DNA of 64,000 nucleotides. It comes from Cobetia sp. cqz5-12. GTDB lineage: Bacteria > Pseudomonadota > Gammaproteobacteria > Pseudomonadales > Halomonadaceae. The DNA is taken from contig NZ_CP044522.1 in NCBI RefSeq assembly GCF_016495405.1, forward strand, positions 1,984,001-2,048,000. The letters are read 5' to 3'. Below, in pieces: positions 13,501-21,753 of this stretch. Every line of letters starts with the position of its first letter. Position 1 is the stretch's first letter. Made by a program: the position numbers and the translations under genes. The notes below the pieces were generated by a model, which ran no database searches, was not told the DNA's origin, and was given only the letters and a program-made list of their open reading frames with translations.

Positions 13501-16190
13501 GCGCTGCCGGTCAGCGTCGGCGTCGCGTCATTGGTGCTATCGCCGGAGGTGAGGGTGCCGGTCACGGCTTCCACGTTGTCGGTGGCAGAGGCGATGGTCG
13601 GGGTGTTCGGGGCAGTGACGTCCGCGTCCTCCGGCACCACCAGGGTGTCGGAAACCGCACTTTCATTGCCTGCCGCGTCAGTGACGGTGGCAGTCAGCTC
13701 AGTGCCGGCTTCCTGCTCCGGGGAGAGCTCGACGGAGAAGGTGCCATCTGCATCGACGACCGCTGTTCCCAGCACATCATCGTTGGAATTGGTGATCTCG
13801 ACCGTGGTGCCCGCTTCACCGGTTCCGGCGACGGTGGTGCCATCGGTTTCGCTCAGGACTGGCGCATCCGGCGCGGTGGTGTCGACGGTCAAGGTGAAGT
13901 CGGCAGATACCGCACTTTCGTTGCCCGCGGCATCGGTCGCAGTGACGCTGAAGACGTGGTCGCCATCGGCGAAATCGGTCTCGGGCGTGAAGCTCCAGGT
14001 GCCATTGCTATCGGCGGTGGTGGTGCCGATCACTTCCCCATTGTGCGTGACGGTGACGGTGCTACTGATCTCGGCGCTGCCGGTTAGCGTAGGGTTCGCG
14101 TCATTGGTGCTGTCGCCGGAAGCGAGGGTGCCGGTATCGGCTTCCACGTTGTCGGTGGCAGAGGCGATGGTCGGGGTGTTCGGGGCGGTAGAGTCGGCCC
14201 CGGTATCCACGGTCGTTGGTGTCGAGGTGCTGCTGGTATTGCCAGCAGGGTCTGTGGCCGTCGCCGTCAGCGCCTCACCGTCCTGTTGCGCAGGATCAAG
14301 CGCGACGGAGAAGGTGCCGTCGTCTTCGACAACGCCGCTGCCGACCGTATCACCATTGCTGTTGGTGATCTCGATGTCGCTACCGGCTTCGGCGGTGCCG
14401 CTCACACTGGTACCGTCGGACTCGATCAATGTCGGCGCATCCGGCACGGTAGTATCAACTGTCAACGTGAACTCGCCAGATGCTGGGCTTTCGTTGCCTG
14501 CGGCATCGGTCGCAGTGACGCTGAAGACGTGATCGCCATCGGCGAAATCGGTCTCGGGCGTGAAGCTCCAGGTGCCATTAGCATCGGCGGCGGTGGTGCC
14601 GATCTCTTCACCGTTGTGGGTAATCGTGACGGTGCTGCCGGCTTCGGCGCTGCCGGTCAGAGTCGGCGTCGCATCATTGGTGCTGTCGCCGGAGGCGAGG
14701 GTGCCGGTCACGGCTTCCACGTTATCCGTCGCGGAGGCGAGGGTCGGGGTGTTCGGGGCGGTCACGTCAGCGTCCTCCGGCACCACTAGGGTGTCGGAAA
14801 CCGCACTTTCATTGCCTGCCGCGTCAGTGACGGTGGCAGTCAGCTCACTGCCGGCTTCCTGCTCCGGGGAGAGCTCGACAGAGAAGGTGCCATCTGCATC
14901 GACGACCGCTGCTCCCAGCACATCATCGTTGGCATTGGTGATCTCGACCGTGGTGCCCGCTTCACCGGTTCCGGCGACGGTGGTGCCATCGGTCTCGCTC
15001 AGGACTGGCGCATCCGGCGCAGTAGTGTCGACGGTGAGTGTGAACTCGCCAGAGGCTGCACTCTCGTTGCCAGCTTCATCAGTCGCGGTGACGCTGAAGA
15101 CGTGATCGCCATCGGTGAGATCAGTGCTCGGGGTGAAGCTCCAGGTGCCATTAGCATCGGCGGTGGTCGTGCCGATCACTTCCCCATTGTGCGTGACGGT
15201 GACGGTGCTACCGATCTCGGCGCTGCCGGTCAGTGTCGGGGTGGCGTCATTGGTGCTGTCGCCGGAGGCGAGGGTGCCGGTCACGGCTTCCACGTTGTCG
15301 GTGGCAGAGGCGATGGTCGGGGTGTTCGGGGTAGTGACGTCAGCGTCTTCCGGCACTACCAGGGTGTCAGAAACCGCACTTTCATTGCCTGCCCCGTCAG
15401 TGACGGTGGCAGTCAGTTCAGCGCCGGCTTCCTGCTTCGGAGACAACGTGATGCTGAAGGTGCCGTCATCGGCCACAGTGCCGGTGCCCAGCAGATCGCC
15501 ATCACCGTTGGTGATCTCGACGGTGCCTCCCGCCTCGGCGTTGCCATTGACGGTGCTGCCGTTGGCGGTCTCGCCATCGGTTTCGGACAGAATCGGCGCA
15601 TCCGGCGCGGTGGTGTCGATGGTGAGGGTGAACTCGCTAGAGGCTGCACTCTCGTTGCCGGCTTCGTCGGTCGCGGTCACACTGAAGACGTGCTCGCCAT
15701 CGGCGAATTCGGTGCCTGGTGTGAAGCTCCAAGTGCCATTGCTATCGGCGGTGGTCGTGCCGATCACTTCGCCATTATGCGTGACGGTGACGGTGCTACC
15801 GGCTTCGGCGCTGCCGGTCAGCGTCGGCGTCGCATCATTGGTGCTGTCGCCGGAGGCGAGGGTGCCGGTCACGGCTTCCACGTTGTCGGTGGCAGAGGCG
15901 ATGGTCGGGGTGTTGGGTGTCGTGATGTCAGCATCCTGCGGCACGGTGACCGCGGTGGAGGCTTCGCTCACGTTGCCGGCGGCATCGGTCGCGGTGGCGG
16001 TAAGTTCGGTGCCCGCTGCCTGCGCGGGAGACAGCGCGACCGAGAAGTTGCCATCGGCATTGGCAACGGCGCTTCCCACGCTGTCGCCGGCGGCATTGGT
16101 GACCTCGATAGTGGCGCCAGGCTCACTGCTGCCGGTGAGAATGTTGCCATTGGTCTCGTTGAGGACAGGCGCCTCAGGCGCTGTCGTGTC
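7513..16190 (-). repeat. About 15 paired Ig-like domain units in the adhesin
   Basis: Two alternating domain types repeat every 575-590 bp. One carries VDTTAPDAP, TVEITN and FSVELSPEQEAG. The other carries APNTPTIASATDNVEA, STNDATPTLTGSAE and SVTATDEAGNES. The GTCGAC codon pair for VD marks most junctions. Small in-frame insertions in some units account for the variable length. The repeats make this region prone to misassembly and recombination. Confidence 0.85.
11279..13601 (-). repeat. Near-exact 1.15-kb tandem duplication carrying the frameshift
   Basis: Bases 11279-12426 and 12455-13601 match throughout by eye except for one missing G (a GGG run at about 11647 versus GG at about 12823). 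The offset is 1176 bp before the indel and 1175 after it. The duplication spans two paired-domain units and is in frame apart from that base. Flanking units are clearly more diverged, so the event is recent or an assembly artefact. Confidence 0.85.
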
Positions 16191-16715
16191 CTCATCCGAG
16201 GAGGAGCTGTCATCGCCGGTGGCAGCGGCCACGCCTACTCCGGCGGCCACGGCAACGCCGCCTGCCACGAGGCCAGCGGTGCTGATGCCAGCCCCGGCAC
16301 CCGCACCTGCGCCCGTAGCGGCTTCTGCTCCAGCGGTGCCTGCACCCGCTGCTGCGGTAGTGAGTGCCGTCTCTGCCGTCGTCAAGGTCGCGGTACTGGT
16401 GAAGGGCACAGCGCCCCCTGCGCCAGCTTCACCCAGACCCACCTGAAAGAGCTCACCGGCGAACTCATCGCCTTGCAGATACAGGTGGCTGAGCTCGGTG
16501 GGGTCTGCGTAGAAGTTTTCGACCGTGATCAGTTCCCCGTTTTCGAGAGTGACAAGCAGGTTGTCTCCCTGGCGGGTCATCACCTCGATATCACGAGGAT
16601 GGAGGTCCAGACTGACATCCGATGATCTATTGAGGGCAATGGTGTCGACTCCACGCAGGACCGTTTCCTGTTCCGCGAGCTGACCGTGGGGAGCGACCTT
16701 GGCAGTTACCGGCAT
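12519..16715 (-). CDS. Giant Bap/LapA-like adhesin, N-terminal part (frameshifted)
   Basis: N-terminal 1398 codons of a giant surface adhesin exported by a type I system. The start at 16715 has a GAGG ribosome site about 10 bases upstream. Residues 1-100 resemble the BapA prefix domain, with a VENFYADP motif near 65-72. Residues 100-170 are Ala/Gly-rich and contain AAAG (121-124), which fits the dialanine type of LapG cleavage site. From about 178 come alternating Ig-like domains, each pair about 190 residues, with repeated VDTTAPDAP and DAAGNES motifs. Near 12.82 kb one G is missing from a GGG run compared with the otherwise identical copy at 11.64 kb. The reading frame then runs out of phase for about 100 residues and stops at 12519. 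The adhesin frame resumes one base over and continues to the window edge. As read, the product lacks its RTX and secretion signal. A sequencing or assembly error is an alternative explanation. Confidence 0.8.
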   Translation of the reverse strand: MPVTAKVAPHGQLAEQETVLRGVDTIALNRSSDVSLDLHPRDIEVMTRQGDNLLVTLENGELITVENFYADPTELSHLYLQGDEFAGELFQVGLGEAGAGGAVPFTSTATLTTAETALTTAAAGAGTAGAEAATGAGAGAGAGISTAGLVAGGVAVAAGVGVAAATGDDSSSSDEDTTAPEAPVLNETNGNILTGSSEPGATIEVTNAAGDSVGSAVANADGNFSVALSPAQAAGTELTATATDAAGNVSEASTAVTVPQDADITTPNTPTIASATDNVEAVTGTLASGDSTNDATPTLTGSAEAGSTVTVTHNGEVIGTTTADSNGTWSFTPGTEFADGEHVFSVTATDEAGNESAASSEFTLTIDTTAPDAPILSETDGETANGSTVNGNAEAGGTVEITNGDGDLLGTGTVADDGTFSITLSPKQEAGAELTATVTDGAGNESAVSDTLVVPEDADVTTPNTPTIASATDNVEAVTGTLASGDSTNDATPTLTGSAEIGSTVTVTHNGEVIGTTTADANGTWSFTPSTDLTDGDHVFSVTATDEAGNESAASGEFTLTVDTTAPDAPVLSETDGTTVAGTGEAGTTVEITNANDDVLGAAVVDADGTFSVELSPEQEAGSELTATVTDAAGNESAVSDTLVVPEDADVTAPNTPTLASATDNVEAVTGTLASGDSTNDATPTLTGSAEAGSTVTITHNGEEIGTTAADANGTWSFTPETDFADGDHVFSVTATDAAGNESPASGEFTLTVDTTVPDAPTLIESDGTSVSGTAEAGSDIEITNSNGDTVGSGVVEDDGTFSVALDPAQQDGEALTATATDPAGNTSSTSTPTTVDTGADSTAPNTPTIASATDNVEADTGTLASGDSTNDANPTLTGSAEISSTVTVTHNGEVIGTTTADSNGTWSFTPETDFADGDHVFSVTATDAAGNESAVSADFTLTVDTTAPDAPVLSETDGTTVAGTGEAGTTVEITNSNDDVLGTAVVDADGTFSVELSPEQEAGTELTATVTDAAGNESAVSDTLVVPEDADVTAPNTPTIASATDNVEAVTGTLTSGDSTNDATPTLTGSAEAGSTVTITHNGEVVGSETSDANGSWSYTPSTDLADGDHIFSVTATDEAGNESAASGEFTLTVDTTAPDAPILSETDGETANGSTVNGNAEAGGTVEITNGDGDLLGSGTVAEDGTFSITLSPKQEAGAELTATVTDAAGNESPVSDTLVVPEDADVTAPNAPTIASATDNVEAVTGTLASGDSTNDATPTLTGSAEAGSTVTITHNGEEIGTTTADSNGIWSFTPRPISPMATTSSASPRPMPQATKVHRLLTSRSPSTPPRRMHRFCLRPMAKPPMAVRSMAAPKPAGRSRSPTVMAICWALAPSRMTAPSASRCLRSRKPALS

Positions 16716-17147
16716 ATCGTTATCCTCAATGGCACTTCTTGTGCATTCGCGACTTTCTATTAATTATCAATAATCAACACGTTATTATGACCCGGGTCAT
16801 TTTTCTAGTACCTGGGTGCCAATCCTTATCGTTAAAGTATAGTTTGTTTGTCTTTGTATTTTATTTTGATCCTTCGATTTCGCTACTCGATATCTCGATG
16901 TCTCCTCCATCCCTCGTCCTACTGGGGGGTTGGGGAGTTGAGCGTCAAATTCAATAACGCCAGGCTGGTGTGTTTGGATCATTCGCCTAGTATGATTTTT
17001 CTAATCGATCATGAGACTAAAGATGAACTGGTGCTAACTGGTTAATTTAGCGACAAAAAATGATCTTGGTTTAAGATATGCTTATAAACTGTTTGCTGTC
17101 GAGATATGGTGTACGTTGTTTAAACGCATGGAATATGTTTCGAAACT
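16716..17147. other. AT-rich intergenic region upstream of the adhesin
   Basis: About 430 bp without a credible gene, clearly richer in A and T than the surroundings. It should hold the adhesin promoter on the minus strand. It contains a perfect 14-bp palindrome at 16787-16800. I could not assign a convincing -35/-10 pair. Confidence 0.6.
16787..16800. promoter_or_regulatory. Perfect 14-bp palindrome upstream of the adhesin
   Basis: ATGACCCGGGTCAT is perfectly self-complementary and lies about 72 bases upstream of the adhesin start, in AT-rich DNA. The position suits an operator for a dimeric regulator, but the binding protein is unknown. Confidence 0.35.
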
Positions 17148-17178
17148 AAAAAAAGGCGCCACCCGTGAGGGTGGCGCC
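17148..17178 (-). terminator. Rho-independent terminator after carbonic anhydrase
   Basis: A 10-bp GC-rich stem (17155-17164 with 17169-17178, loop GTGA) is followed on the minus strand by seven T residues (17154-17148). It lies about 28 bases past the carbonic anhydrase stop codon. Confidence 0.9.
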
Positions 17179-17206
17179 TTTGTCGTCCGTGGCGCGCCTG
17201 TATCAA

Positions 17207-18013
17207 TCAGCGCTGAAGGGGGCGGGCATTCTCTCCGCCTTGCCATTCCTGGTAGGCGTCGATCTGTACCTGGGAGGCTTCGATCGGCGCCTTCATGACA
17301 AACCAGGTGACGGGCTCGGAGCATGGCGGGGTGGTAAGTGAGCCGGAGTACTGCCAGCCGGCATGTTCACGTGGCAGCAGCAGGTTGGCAGACAGGCCGC
17401 TTGTCAGGGTCTCGGAGAGGCCGCGCTGGGGCAGGCGGCTCAACAGGCGGCTGAGGGCCAGATTGTCATGCCCTTCCTCAACTAGTACGGCCAGCACGGC
17501 CAGCTTGCCTTCTGGCGTGCTGTGCACCAGATGGATTTCCATGGCGGCACGCTTGCCGTCGATGGCGTGCTCTGACGGCACATGCAGATGTACCTGCGAC
17601 AGGGTGTACTGGGTGCCATCCAGCGTCATGGTATTGCCGCTGGCCCCTTCGATCTGCAGGGTGTGGCCCGTATCGCGCGTGACGAGCAGCGGCGAGTGGT
17701 AGTCAAGTTTCGGGCCAGCTTCGTTCAGCGTGCGTGACTGGCTGTCGATATCGATCGGTGACTGCTGGCTGCCAGCCGAGCACTCGGCATAGCCCGGGGT
17801 GAGCTCTCCCCAATGCTCGGGGCCATTGCCACCGGCGCTGGTGTCGTTCGCTGATTCACTCGCATAGCTCCACTCAGTGACCGACGTGCCCGGGGCGGGC
17901 GAAGTGGCATTGTCATCGGCGAGCGCCGGCAAGGATGACGACGTGGTGGCAAGCAGCACAGCCATGGCAAGTGGGCGTAACAGTGCGCGGGGCGACGAGG
18001 AAGAGGCTGGCAT
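17207..18013 (-). CDS. cah: Periplasmic alpha-carbonic anhydrase
   Basis: 268-residue alpha-class carbonic anhydrase, which interconverts CO2 and bicarbonate with a zinc-bound hydroxide. The start at 18013 is chosen because AAGGA lies just upstream and it places a typical signal peptide at residues 1-32 (ending SLPALA). An in-frame start 52 codons further up has no such signal. Family motifs are clear: QQSPIDI, then HLHVPSEH with two zinc histidines, then AMEIHLVH with the third, and LTTPPCSE in the substrate pocket. It stands alone, with its own terminator downstream and a gap of about 240 bp from moeA. The likely role is inorganic carbon or pH handling in the periplasm. Confidence 0.93.
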   Translation of the reverse strand: MPASSSSPRALLRPLAMAVLLATTSSSLPALADDNATSPAPGTSVTEWSYASESANDTSAGGNGPEHWGELTPGYAECSAGSQQSPIDIDSQSRTLNEAGPKLDYHSPLLVTRDTGHTLQIEGASGNTMTLDGTQYTLSQVHLHVPSEHAIDGKRAAMEIHLVHSTPEGKLAVLAVLVEEGHDNLALSRLLSRLPQRGLSETLTSGLSANLLLPREHAGWQYSGSLTTPPCSEPVTWFVMKAPIEASQVQIDAYQEWQGGENARPLQR

Positions 18014-18180
18014 TGAGGTGTCCTTGCTCAAGAGTCCGTAACCGATCAGTATCCTGAACTGCACCAGGCAGTCAGAACGCAGATGAATGAAGGCAGTCAG
18101 TGTGCCGGACTCAGGGGCGAGGTCAAGATGACGCTGGAGTGTCACTAGGGTGTCGCATTCCAGCGTCATTTTTCGTGGCA

Positions 18181-18240
18181 GTTGTCGCGGCGGTTGCTAC
18201 GGCAGTCGTCACGACAGTTGTAACAACAGCTGTAACAACA
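18181..18240. repeat. Five degenerate 12-bp tandem repeats after moeA
   Basis: Five units of 12 bp, read on the minus strand as TGTTGTTACAAC and variants, begin 17 bases after the moeA stop codon. Sequence drift between units increases away from moeA. No coding or hairpin role is apparent. Confidence 0.75.
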
Positions 18241-18257
18241 GGAGAAGAGTAGCGGTC

Positions 18258-19574
18258 TCAGCGCTCGAGCCACAGGCATTCCACGCTGTCACCGTGGTTC
18301 AGCTGTGCATGGGGCGGAATCACGGCCAACGCCTGCGCACCGGCGCAGGAGGAGAGTACCGCCGAGTTCTGGTCCGGGAAGGCATGCGCTTCAAGCTCCC
18401 CATCACTGCCGGGAGATAGCGTGACGCGCAGATGATCCTGGCGGATGGCGGTGCGGGCTGAGAAGGCTGCGCGTACCGTGAGTCGTTTCAGCTCGCGCAA
18501 TGCAGTGCAGTCGGTCATCTCGCCCAGTAGCGGACGCAGGAACAACCAGCCACCGACCCAGCTGGAGACCGGATTGCCCGGCAGGCCCACGACACGCACC
18601 GCATCACCCTTGGGACTGTTGATGCGCCCCAGCGCCAGCGGTTTGCCCGGTTTGATGGCCAGACGCCACAGATCCAGGCTACCGAGCGCCTCGATGGCGG
18701 GGCGGACGTGATCCTCCTCGCCGACGCTGACCCCTCCGCAGGTGACGATCAGATCAGCCTGTTGTGCCGCCGAAGCGAGAGCGTCACGGGTGGCCTCGAA
18801 GGTATCGGCCACATTGAGCGGTGCCAGCACCACCTCAGCTCCGAAGTCGCTGAGCATCTGGCTGAGCATCACACGATTGGAGTTGTAGATCTGACCGGGC
18901 TTGAGCGGCTGGCCGGGTTCGATCAGTTCATCGCCGGTCGCGAACAAGGCGACTCTCACCTTGCGGCGCACCATCACCGTACTCAGACCTTGACCACACA
19001 GCAGGCCCAGCGCGGCAGCATCCAGTCGCGTGCCCGCCGCGAGCAATCGATTGCCCTTGCTGACATCCCGGCCTTGAACACGAATGTTGTCACCGTGGGT
19101 GCGAGGTCCGGGCAACCAGGCATGAGTCGCGCCATCGTCGCCTTCACGCAGTGTCACTTCTTCCTGCATGACCACGACGTCGGCGCCGTCGGGGATTTCC
19201 GCCCCGGTGAACAGGCGCGCACAACTCGCCACGGCCAGCGGCGTGGCAGGCTGGCCTGCCGCGATACGCTGACTGATCGGCAGCCAGGCACCGTCACCGA
19301 TGTCTGCCACGCGCGCGCAGTAGCCATCCATCTGGGAGTTGTCGGCAGGCGGCACGTCCAGTTGTGCCTGCACATCCTCGGCGAGCACTCGCCCGGCGGC
19401 ATCACTGACCGCTACGCGCTCGGCTGGCATCAGTGGACAGTTCTCACGCAGTGCAGAGAGTGCGCTGGAGAGCGGGGCAAGCCCCTTGGCGGCAGGTACG
19501 CTATCGCAGCCGCACTCAGCCGCCGCGGAAGGCGTTGGCTGGGAATGCGGGCCTTTACTGACGTCAGTGGGCAT
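18258..19574 (-). CDS. moeA: Molybdopterin molybdenumtransferase MoeA
   Basis: 438-residue MoeA, which inserts molybdate into adenylylated molybdopterin to give the molybdenum cofactor. Recognisable segments are the N-terminal region with NSQMDGYC and GAEIPDGADVVVMQE, the central MoCF domain with LFATGDELIEPG, QIYNSNR and TCGGVSVGEEDHV, the IKPGKPLALGRI stretch, and GLPGNPVSS. The first 30 residues are a non-conserved extension. The gene overlaps moaB by 11 bases, so the two are probably translationally coupled. The neighbouring formate dehydrogenase needs this cofactor. Confidence 0.95.
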   Translation of the reverse strand: MPTDVSKGPHSQPTPSAAAECGCDSVPAAKGLAPLSSALSALRENCPLMPAERVAVSDAAGRVLAEDVQAQLDVPPADNSQMDGYCARVADIGDGAWLPISQRIAAGQPATPLAVASCARLFTGAEIPDGADVVVMQEEVTLREGDDGATHAWLPGPRTHGDNIRVQGRDVSKGNRLLAAGTRLDAAALGLLCGQGLSTVMVRRKVRVALFATGDELIEPGQPLKPGQIYNSNRVMLSQMLSDFGAEVVLAPLNVADTFEATRDALASAAQQADLIVTCGGVSVGEEDHVRPAIEALGSLDLWRLAIKPGKPLALGRINSPKGDAVRVVGLPGNPVSSWVGGWLFLRPLLGEMTDCTALRELKRLTVRAAFSARTAIRQDHLRVTLSPGSDGELEAHAFPDQNSAVLSSCAGAQALAVIPPHAQLNHGDSVECLWLER

Positions 19575-20094
19575 GGGTTCCGCGCTCCGGAATCACCAGG
19601 TTGGCGAAGTTGCAGGGGCGGTGACGGCTGTCGAGCTGTTCCTTGAGGATGCCGTTCCAGGCCGTCTTGCAGGCGCCGGTGGAGCCGGGCAGGCAGAACA
19701 CCACGGTACGGTTGGCCAGCCCGCCCAGACAGCGGCTCTGGATCGTCGAGCTGCCGACTTCCTGGTGGGAAAGCTGACGGAAGAGTTCGCCGAAGCCCTG
19801 GATTTCCTTGTCAAGCAGCACGCGAATGGCTTCCGGCGTGGAATCACGCCCGGTGAAGCCGGTGCCGCCCGTGGTCAGGATGACCTGCACGGCCGGGTCC
19901 GCGATCCATTCGCTGACCACGGCGCGCAGTTGGTAGACGTCATCGGGCACGATGCGCTTTTCATGCAGGGTATGTCCAGCCGCCGTCAGGTTGTCGACCA
20001 GAGCGTCGCCGGAGCGGTCATTCTCCGCGGTGCGAGTGTCCGAGACGGTCAATACCGCGATGGTGAGGCCGATCTGTTCGTCATTGCCACTCAT
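19564..20094 (-). CDS. moaB: Molybdenum cofactor biosynthesis protein MoaB
   Basis: 176-residue MoaB/MogA-family protein, which adenylylates molybdopterin ahead of metal insertion by MoeA. The start at 20094 follows AAGGA and gives the usual family length. A longer in-frame version would run into the upstream gene. Motifs: VLTVSDTRT near the N-terminus, [13 protein letters not shown] (the MoCF loop) and [14 protein letters not shown]. It sits 2 bases after the DUF1244 gene and overlaps moeA, forming a three-gene operon. Confidence 0.94.
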   Translation of the reverse strand: MSGNDEQIGLTIAVLTVSDTRTAENDRSGDALVDNLTAAGHTLHEKRIVPDDVYQLRAVVSEWIADPAVQVILTTGGTGFTGRDSTPEAIRVLLDKEIQGFGELFRQLSHQEVGSSTIQSRCLGGLANRTVVFCLPGSTGACKTAWNGILKEQLDSRHRPCNFANLVIPERGTHAH

Positions 20095-20096
20095 GA

Positions 20097-20441
20097 TCAA
20101 TCCTTCTTGCCTTGTTGGCGTGCCTCGAGCGCAGCCAGCTGCTCTGGGGTCGCCTTGGCCTGGTGATGTGTCTTCCACTCGGAATAGGGCATGCCGTAGA
20201 CATGCTCGCGCGCCGCGTCGTAATCGAAGCTCACGCCGCGCTCCTCGCCAGCGGCCATCAGCCACTTGGACAGGCAGTTGCGGCAGAAGTCGGCGAGGAT
20301 CATCAGATCGATGTTCTGGACATCCTTGTTGTCATCCAGATGCTTGAGCAGACGACGGAAAGCGGCTGCTTCCAGCTCGGTGCGGGTCTGTTCGTCCAGT
20401 TGGCCAAGGTCTTGTACGGCTTGAGGGGTCGGGTCGCTCAT
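20097..20441 (-). CDS. DUF1244 family protein
   Basis: 114-residue cytoplasmic protein of the DUF1244 family, recognised from DVQNIDLMILADFCRNCLSK and YGMPYSEWK. The two cysteines in FCRNC could bind a metal, but the function is unknown. The start has AGGAG six bases upstream. It is the first gene of the moaB-moeA operon, so a link to molybdenum cofactor synthesis is possible but not shown. Confidence 0.85.
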   Translation of the reverse strand: MSDPTPQAVQDLGQLDEQTRTELEAAAFRRLLKHLDDNKDVQNIDLMILADFCRNCLSKWLMAAGEERGVSFDYDAAREHVYGMPYSEWKTHHQAKATPEQLAALEARQQGKKD

Positions 20442-20634
20442 CGAATTCTCCTGAGAAGGTTCAGCCAGGCGGCAGCCTTCATGCTGTCGGGGTGCCTGGT
20501 AGACCCAGGCGGGATATCTGAAACTTTACGCAACTAATGAAGAGCTGTGAACCAGCGCTGCACGCCTGTGGGTTGGGCTATGGTTTGGCAGGTGGAGTGT
20601 TGGCGAATGGCATAGCGGGCACTGGCAAGCGAAA

Positions 20635-20663
20635 ACGCCCGGCAGGCGAACCTGACCGGGCGT
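20635..20663 (-). terminator. Terminator of the formate dehydrogenase operon
   Basis: An 8-bp stem (20635-20642 with 20656-20663) is followed by a short T run on the minus strand. It lies 35 bases after the cytochrome b subunit stop and separates the fdh operon from DUF1244-moaB-moeA. Confidence 0.75.
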
Positions 20664-20697
20664 ATCTTCACTCATCCAGCGGATGTCTGACACCGCG

Positions 20698-21744
20698 CTA
20701 ATTCGGACGTTGTTGACGTGCCAGGCTATCGTCAGGCGCCGTGGCGGGGTCTGATGCCGGGTCTGCCGCTTCGGCCTGCTTGACCTCGTCGTACCACAGA
20801 TTGTGGTGCTGCTTGGCCCAGGTCTCATCGACATAACCGGTCTTCATGCCCTCGAAGGCGCCCTCGGTACCCGCGGTACCGATATAGATGTGGCCGAAGG
20901 ACACCGCGATCAGCATCAGCGAGGCGATGCCGTGGAAGACATTGGCCCATTGCATGTTGTCACGCGTCTGGCCGAAGATCGGGAAGTCGAGCACCAGCCC
21001 GCTGGCAATCACTACTAGGCCGACCGTGGCCAGAATCCAGTACCAGGCCTTTTCCCCGCCATTGGCGAAGCCGGCGTCCGGATGCTTGCCCTTCATCATG
21101 CCGCCACCCTGACGGAACCAGTCAAGGTCATGCTTCCTGGGAAGATTGAGCTTCAGCCACTTGGCCAGCACTAGGATCAGCATGATCGAGAACAGGGGGC
21201 CCACATAGTTGTGGATCACCTTGGTCGCCATGATCATGTTGGCCCAGAACACATCCCCGAAGACATTGCGGAACACGAACTTGCCCCACAGCAGATTGAT
21301 GCCGGTGATGGCCAGCGTCAGGAACAGCGTCGCCAGCGTCCAGTGCATGGCACGCTCCAGCGCCGTCCAGCGCAGCATCAGCTTGCCGCTGCGCGGGTGG
21401 TCCAGGTTGTTGCGTCCCACCAGCAGGTAGAAGATCACCAGCACGGCGAGCATGCCACCCAGCGCGATCAGGCCACCCGGTGAGATCCAGCGATTTCGGA
21501 TCTGACGCCAGGTCTCGCCGCTCTGGTTGATCAGGCTGTAGTTGGAGTCATGACGGCTGTCGATGGAGTTGTCTCCATTCTTGACCTGCCGCCAGGTATC
21601 GGCGTCCACGGTGCCGACCGCCTGACCGATCTCGCCGTCAGGGTTCGCGGCCAGTGCCTGAGGAGCCAGCCAGAGACTGGCCAGCATCAGGCACAGGAAC
21701 ATGGCGACCACGGTCAACCGTGAAGCTGTAAAGTGCGCGCGCAT
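20698..21744 (-). CDS. Formate dehydrogenase gamma subunit, cytochrome b
   Basis: 348-residue membrane cytochrome b subunit (FdnI/FdoI type) that takes electrons from the Fe-S subunit and reduces quinone. It has a cleavable-looking signal at residues 1-33, a periplasmic stretch of about 60 residues, then about four hydrophobic helices. Candidate haem histidines lie in ALERAMHWTLA, KVIHNYVGPL, NVFHGIASL and SFGHIYIG. The C-terminus ends in an Asp/Ala-rich tail. The start follows GGAGG, placed immediately after the FdhB stop codon (gap 9 bases). It is the last gene of the operon and is followed by a hairpin terminator. Confidence 0.92.
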   Translation of the reverse strand: MRAHFTASRLTVVAMFLCLMLASLWLAPQALAANPDGEIGQAVGTVDADTWRQVKNGDNSIDSRHDSNYSLINQSGETWRQIRNRWISPGGLIALGGMLAVLVIFYLLVGRNNLDHPRSGKLMLRWTALERAMHWTLATLFLTLAITGINLLWGKFVFRNVFGDVFWANMIMATKVIHNYVGPLFSIMLILVLAKWLKLNLPRKHDLDWFRQGGGMMKGKHPDAGFANGGEKAWYWILATVGLVVIASGLVLDFPIFGQTRDNMQWANVFHGIASLMLIAVSFGHIYIGTAGTEGAFEGMKTGYVDETWAKQHHNLWYDEVKQAEAADPASDPATAPDDSLARQQRPN

Positions 21745-21753
21745 GTCGCCTCC

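Noticed and set aside
3300..16190. CRISPR-like regular spacing
   Set aside because: The periodic units are coding, hundreds of bases long and contiguous, with no unique spacers.
16800..16830. Sigma-54-like TGGCAC on the minus strand upstream of the adhesin
   Set aside because: The required GC element at the correct distance is missing.
19564..20265. Longer moaB start at 20265
   Set aside because: It would overlap most of the DUF1244 gene. The start at 20094 has a good ribosome site and matches family length.
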